Origin: Hymenobacter sp.
GTDB lineage: Bacteria; Bacteroidota; Bacteroidia; Cytophagales; Hymenobacteraceae
Length of the DNA: 37,815 bases
Assembly: GCA_028288445.1 (NCBI GenBank)
Contig: JAQBNT010000091.1
Location: 1-37,815 of the forward strand
Direction: 5' to 3'
Below the pieces are notes generated by a model. That model saw only the letters and a list, made by a program, of their open reading frames with translations. It did no database searches and was not told the origin of the DNA. Of the stretch, positions 34,775-37,815 are shown one piece after another (the first letter of the stretch is position 1; the number at the start of each line of letters is the position of its first letter). The position numbers were made by a program, and so were the translations under genes.

Positions 34775-34865
34775 GTAGAGACGCATATTTGCGTCTCGTC
34801 GTTCGCATCGTTTGGTTATCGTAATAACCATCGTTCAACGACGAGACGCAATTATGCGTCTCTAC
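34775..34865. repeat. 91-bp inverted repeat element with GTAGAGACGCA ends
   Basis: The 29-base arms (34775-34803 and 34837-34865) match with one mismatch, and the centre holds a second inverted repeat (GGTTAT-CGTA-ATAACC). Each arm also contains its own palindrome (GAGACGCA...TGCGTCTC). It lies between the prolyl oligopeptidase stop and the luciferase-like gene, and its ends equal the 26-bp repeat at 1401-1426. No ORF is inside; it is MITE-like in form. Confidence 0.88.
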
Positions 34866-34893
34866 AGCGCTATAATTTTCAATCAAAGCATAT

Positions 34894-35946
34894 ATGCAAA
34901 TAGGCATCAGCTCTTTCGGCGAAATAGCTCCCGCCCACCTCGCCGGACAGGACCACGCCGCCGCCCAACGCATGCAGGAGCTCCTGGCCATGGGCAAGCT
35001 GGCCGACGAAACCAGCCTCGACGTGCTGGCTCTCGGTGAGCACCACCGCCCCGATTTCATCATCTCGGCTCCCGAGGTCATTCTGGCCGCCATTGCCGCC
35101 ATCACCAGGCGCATCCGGCTGAGCAGCGCCGTCACCGTCCTCAGCTCCGTCGACCCGGTCCGCACCTTCCAGAATTTCGCCACCGTCGACCTCATTTCCA
35201 ACGGCCGGGCCGAGATTATCGCTGGGCGCGGCTCCTTCATTGAATCCTTCCCGCTCTTCGGGCAGGATTTGAAGGACTACGACGCGCTGTTCATTGAGAA
35301 GCTCCAGCTGCTGCTCAAAATAAACGACAACGAAGTGGTGACCTGGCAGGGCAAGCACCGCGCTTCCATTGCCGAAAAAGGCGTATACCCGCGCCCCGTC
35401 CAAGCCAAAATCCCGGTCTGGATTGGCGTGGGCGGCACGCCGGCCTCCGTCGTTAGGGCCGGGCAGCTGGGCCTGCCGCTCACCATTGCCATCCTGGGCG
35501 GCGCGCCCGCGCAGTACGTGCCGTTTGCCGAGCTCTACCGCGAGTCAGCCCAGAAAGCCGGCCACGACGTGGCCGCGTTGCAGCTCGCCATCAACTGCCA
35601 CCTGCACCTGGCCGATACCGCCGAGCAGGCTCGCGACGAGTTCTTCCCGCCCTACTCCACGCTCATGAACCGCATCGGCCGCGAGCGCGGCTGGTCGCCC
35701 ATGGACCGCCGCCATTTCGACTACCTCTGCGGCCCGCAAGGCCCACTGCTGGTCGGCAGCCCACAGGATATTATCGACAAGCTGCTTTACCAGCACAAGC
35801 TATTCAACAACACCCGTTTCCTGGCCCAATTAGTTATCGAAGGCATTTCGCACCAGAGCGTACTGCGCTCCATCGAACTGCTGGGTACGCAGGTAGCGCC
35901 GGCCGTGCGGGCGGCGCTGGGCAGCGCTACGCCTGTACAACTGTAG
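34894..35946 (+). CDS. LLM-class (luciferase-like) flavin-dependent oxidoreductase
   Basis: A 350-aa protein with the TIM-barrel of bacterial luciferase-like monooxygenases, which use reduced flavin (FMN or F420). Typical segments are the start MQIGISSFGEIAP, ALGEHHRPDF (40s), RIRLSSAVTVLSSVDPVRTF (about 73-92), GRAEIIAGRGSF (about 104-115) and PVWIGVGGTPASVVRAGQLG (about 172-191). The pattern fits the LLM oxidoreductases often associated with Atu2307-type or alkanal monooxygenase-like annotation; no substrate can be named. The ATG at 34894 starts right at the first strand. It stands alone, following the palindromic element, with no partner flavin reductase nearby. Confidence 0.9.
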   Translation: MQIGISSFGEIAPAHLAGQDHAAAQRMQELLAMGKLADETSLDVLALGEHHRPDFIISAPEVILAAIAAITRRIRLSSAVTVLSSVDPVRTFQNFATVDLISNGRAEIIAGRGSFIESFPLFGQDLKDYDALFIEKLQLLLKINDNEVVTWQGKHRASIAEKGVYPRPVQAKIPVWIGVGGTPASVVRAGQLGLPLTIAILGGAPAQYVPFAELYRESAQKAGHDVAALQLAINCHLHLADTAEQARDEFFPPYSTLMNRIGRERGWSPMDRRHFDYLCGPQGPLLVGSPQDIIDKLLYQHKLFNNTRFLAQLVIEGISHQSVLRSIELLGTQVAPAVRAALGSATPVQL

Positions 35947-36033
35947 CAGTTTTGTCAGGCGCATAGCTTAAGCTGGATGGAATTGCATAGGTGAATGACG
36001 GTAGAAAAGATGTAAAACCTTAGGAAAGCATTT

Positions 36034-36045
36034 GCGTTGCAACGC
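36034..36045. promoter_or_regulatory. 12-bp perfect palindrome upstream of the small T9SS gene
   Basis: GCGTTGCAACGC is fully self-complementary and ends 11 bases before the TAACTTTC box, where a regulator could block or assist the polymerase. The regulator is unknown. Confidence 0.35.
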
Positions 36046-36056
36046 TTTTCCACCTT

Positions 36057-36064
36057 TAACTTTC
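36057..36064 (+). promoter_or_regulatory. Variant -7 box (TAACTTTC) of the small T9SS gene
   Basis: TAACTTTC differs from TAnnTTTG only in the last base and ends 4 bases before the ATG at 36069, the same spacing as the strict boxes elsewhere. Confidence 0.4.
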
Positions 36065-36068
36065 CACT

Positions 36069-36740
36069 ATGCGTCAAATTGTTACCTGGCTCCTCCTGAT
36101 GTTGGCTGCCCCTGCGGCCTTTGCCCAAGGCAACCCACTTCTATACATCAGGCCGATTATTACACCGGCCACCCCAACCACCGCCGATGATGTGCTATTA
36201 TTGTTTTATGCAAGGGCGGGTTTCCAAGCCTATCGGATTAATACCAACTTTTCTGCTACCGGTCAGCAAATGACTTTCACTGGTTGCTATCAGATAGCCA
36301 ACGCAACAATCATGTCCTCCTTTATGGACTCGGTAAAAGTTGGCCGCCTGGCTGTGGGCACCTACACCGTGTCTTTTATCAGCGTAGAGGCGGCAGGCGG
36401 GAACCAACTCTGCGAAGGTCGCCGCGATACCGCCTCCCTCACGTTCCAGGTGCGTAGCCCATTGGCTACCACCACGCGCGCCGGCGAAGGATGGGCCGTG
36501 TACCCAACGCCCGCCGTGGGCGGTGCGCTCTCGCTTACAATCCCAAGCGACAAACAGGTCGATTCCATTAAGCTGCTGGACGCGGTGGGCCGCACCTGCT
36601 ACATCAGTAGCGGCAAAGCCCTCCTTCCACAGGGCGGCCATTGGCAATTGAAACTGCCCGCGTTGCCCACTGGTGCCTACATTCTTCAATTGGGCGTGGC
36701 CGGGAGCACCATTGTCTCTCACCGCGTACTGCTGGAGTAG
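36069..36740 (+). CDS. Small secreted protein with T9SS type A sorting domain
   Basis: A 223-aa exported protein. Residues 1-19 are a signal peptide ending AAFAQG. The middle (about 22-128) is a beta-rich domain of unknown family with two cysteines (about 77 and 118, FTGCYQI and NQLCEGR) that may pair. Residues about 142-223 form a T9SS type A sorting domain, with AVYPTPAVGGALSLTIP in place of the usual VYPNP, then LLDAVGRTCYIS and LPTGAYILQLGVAGSTIVSHRV. The Asn-to-Thr change in the VYPNP motif is tolerated in some T9SS proteins. The gene is lower in GC than its neighbours. A palindrome and a variant promoter box precede it and a terminator follows, so it is a single-gene unit. Confidence 0.85.
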   Translation: MRQIVTWLLLMLAAPAAFAQGNPLLYIRPIITPATPTTADDVLLLFYARAGFQAYRINTNFSATGQQMTFTGCYQIANATIMSSFMDSVKVGRLAVGTYTVSFISVEAAGGNQLCEGRRDTASLTFQVRSPLATTTRAGEGWAVYPTPAVGGALSLTIPSDKQVDSIKLLDAVGRTCYISSGKALLPQGGHWQLKLPALPTGAYILQLGVAGSTIVSHRVLLE

Positions 36741-36760
36741 CCGTTTCATTCCCCGCAAAT

Positions 36761-36796
36761 AAAAAGGCCGGCCCACTTACGTGAGTCGGCCTTTTT
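36761..36796. terminator. Bidirectional terminator between the T9SS gene and ahcY
   Basis: AAAAAGGCCG at 36761-36770 pairs with CGGCCTTTTT at 36787-36796; a small internal mismatch precedes a further CAC/GTG stem. It lies 18 bases before the ahcY stop. Confidence 0.88.
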
Positions 36797-36814
36797 CAAT
36801 GCTGCGATTAATTT

Positions 36815-37815
36815 CTAGTAGCGGTACAAATCCGATTTGAACGGACCTTCCACCGGCACTTTGATGTAGTCGGCCTGCTTAGCGGTCAACTCGTCCAGTT
36901 CCACGCCGATTTTGGCGAGGTGCAGGCGGGCCACCTTCTCGTCGAGGTGCTTAGGCAGGGTGTATACCTGGTTTTCGTACTGGGCACCGCGTTCCCACAG
37001 CTCCAGTTGGGCAAGGGTTTGGTTGGTGAACGAGTTCGACATCACGAACGAGGGGTGGCCGGTGGCGCAGCCCAGGTTCACGAGGCGGCCTTCGGCGAGG
37101 ATAATCACCTCTTTGCCGTCGATGGTGTAGATATCCACCTGCGGCTTCACCGTGTCCTTAGTGTGGCCGTAGTTGCCATTCAGCCACGCCATGTCAATCT
37201 CATCATCAAAGTGGCCGATGTTGCAGACAATGGCCTTGTCGCGCAGGGCGCGGAAATGCTCTTCGCGGATGATGTCGCAGTTGCCGGTGGTGGTGATAAC
37301 GATGTCGGCGCGCGGAATGGCGTCCTTCATCTTACGCACTTCGTAGCCGTCCATGGCCGCCTGCAAAGCGCAGATGGGGTCAATTTCGGTCACGATAACG
37401 CGGGCACCCGCGCCGCTCAGCGAGGCGGCGGTGCCTTTTCCTACGTCGCCGTAGCCAGCCACCACGGCCACTTTGCCGGCCATCATCGTGTCGGTAGCCC
37501 GACGGATAGCGTCCACGGCCGACTCTTTGCAGCCGTATTTGTTGTCAAATTTCGACTTCGTTACCGAGTCGTTCACGTTGATGGCGGGGAAGGGCAGGGT
37601 GCCGTTTTTCACCCGCTCGTACAGGCGCAGCACGCCAGTCGTAGTTTCTTCCGATACGCCTTTGATGCCGGCAGCCAGCTCGGGGTAGCGGTCCAGCACC
37701 ATGTTGGTGAGGTCGCCACCGTCGTCCAGAATCATGTTCAACGGCTGACGGTCTTCACCAAAGAACAGCGTCTGCTCAATGCACCAGTCGAACGAAGCCT
37801 CGTCCATGCCCTTCC
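36815..37815 (-). CDS. ahcY: Adenosylhomocysteinase, 5' end beyond the window
   Basis: The visible 333 codons cover the C-terminal three quarters of S-adenosylhomocysteine hydrolase, which splits SAH into adenosine and homocysteine and so restores methylation capacity. The NAD-binding motif [15 protein letters not shown], the hinge GHFDDEID, the conserved [20 protein letters not shown] and the end [10 protein letters not shown] with the Lys and Tyr donated to the neighbouring subunit are all present. Upstream of these are the substrate-site residues in [13 protein letters not shown] and [13 protein letters not shown]. The reading frame runs off the window edge with K-G-M-D, normal for the family, so the gene is intact but cut by the window, not truncated. 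It is convergent with the small T9SS gene. Confidence 0.96.
   Translation of the reverse strand, partial: KGMDEASFDWCIEQTLFFGEDRQPLNMILDDGGDLTNMVLDRYPELAAGIKGVSEETTTGVLRLYERVKNGTLPFPAINVNDSVTKSKFDNKYGCKESAVDAIRRATDTMMAGKVAVVAGYGDVGKGTAASLSGAGARVIVTEIDPICALQAAMDGYEVRKMKDAIPRADIVITTTGNCDIIREEHFRALRDKAIVCNIGHFDDEIDMAWLNGNYGHTKDTVKPQVDIYTIDGKEVIILAEGRLVNLGCATGHPSFVMSNSFTNQTLAQLELWERGAQYENQVYTLPKHLDEKVARLHLAKIGVELDELTAKQADYIKVPVEGPFKSDLYRY

Overview
The window comes from a GC-rich member of the Bacteroidota, most likely Hymenobacter or a close relative (inference from content; no 16S or other marker RNA gene is present). The support is three secreted proteins ending in type IX secretion (T9SS) type A sorting domains, an SDR-type L-threonine 3-dehydrogenase, promoters of the Bacteroidota TAnnTTTG type instead of sigma70 boxes, few visible Shine-Dalgarno sequences, and the typical folP-cdaA, lemA-TPM-TPM and BT_3928-like DoxX neighbourhoods. 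No phage, plasmid, IS transposase, tRNA, rRNA or CRISPR array was seen.

Layout. 1-5600: a small hypothetical gene, a LuxR-type response regulator with its TPR/histidine kinase (both minus), then a TerC-family membrane protein and an MFS exporter three bases apart. 5600-9790: SDR-type threonine dehydrogenase (minus), a compact BLUF blue-light sensor, a secreted patatin-like lipase and 2-amino-3-ketobutyrate CoA ligase (kbl). Tdh and Kbl together turn threonine into glycine and acetyl-CoA, but here they sit on opposite strands around the BLUF and patatin genes. 9800-14200: a 1463-residue T9SS cargo protein with a beta-helix. 14500-16360: dihydropteroate synthase (folP) and the diadenylate cyclase cdaA. 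16490-20900: a tandem-duplicated DUF1599 protein, a DoxX/MauE-like membrane protein, an orphan peptide-type ABC permease, shikimate kinase and a histidine-rich fatty-acid hydroxylase. 20970-25190: a 59-residue lipoprotein, a DUF1684 protein, the lemA/TPM cluster and a sugar-nucleotide transferase. 25319-29137: a second large T9SS protein with three repeated jelly-roll modules. 29138-37815: a 21-bp minisatellite, two hypothetical or immunity-like genes, a membrane protein, prolyl oligopeptidase, a luciferase-like oxidoreductase, a small T9SS protein and a partial adenosylhomocysteinase (ahcY).

The most striking non-genic signal is a set of palindromic elements in the spacers (8373-8474, 16374-16478, 17054-17148, 23355-23390, 1401-1426, 34775-34865, 19462-19538). 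A different, perfect 27-bp inverted repeat lies inside the patatin reading frame and adds exactly 20 codons without breaking it. A second general signal is that several genes have a TAnnTTTG box ending 4-5 bases before the ATG, which predicts leaderless mRNAs.
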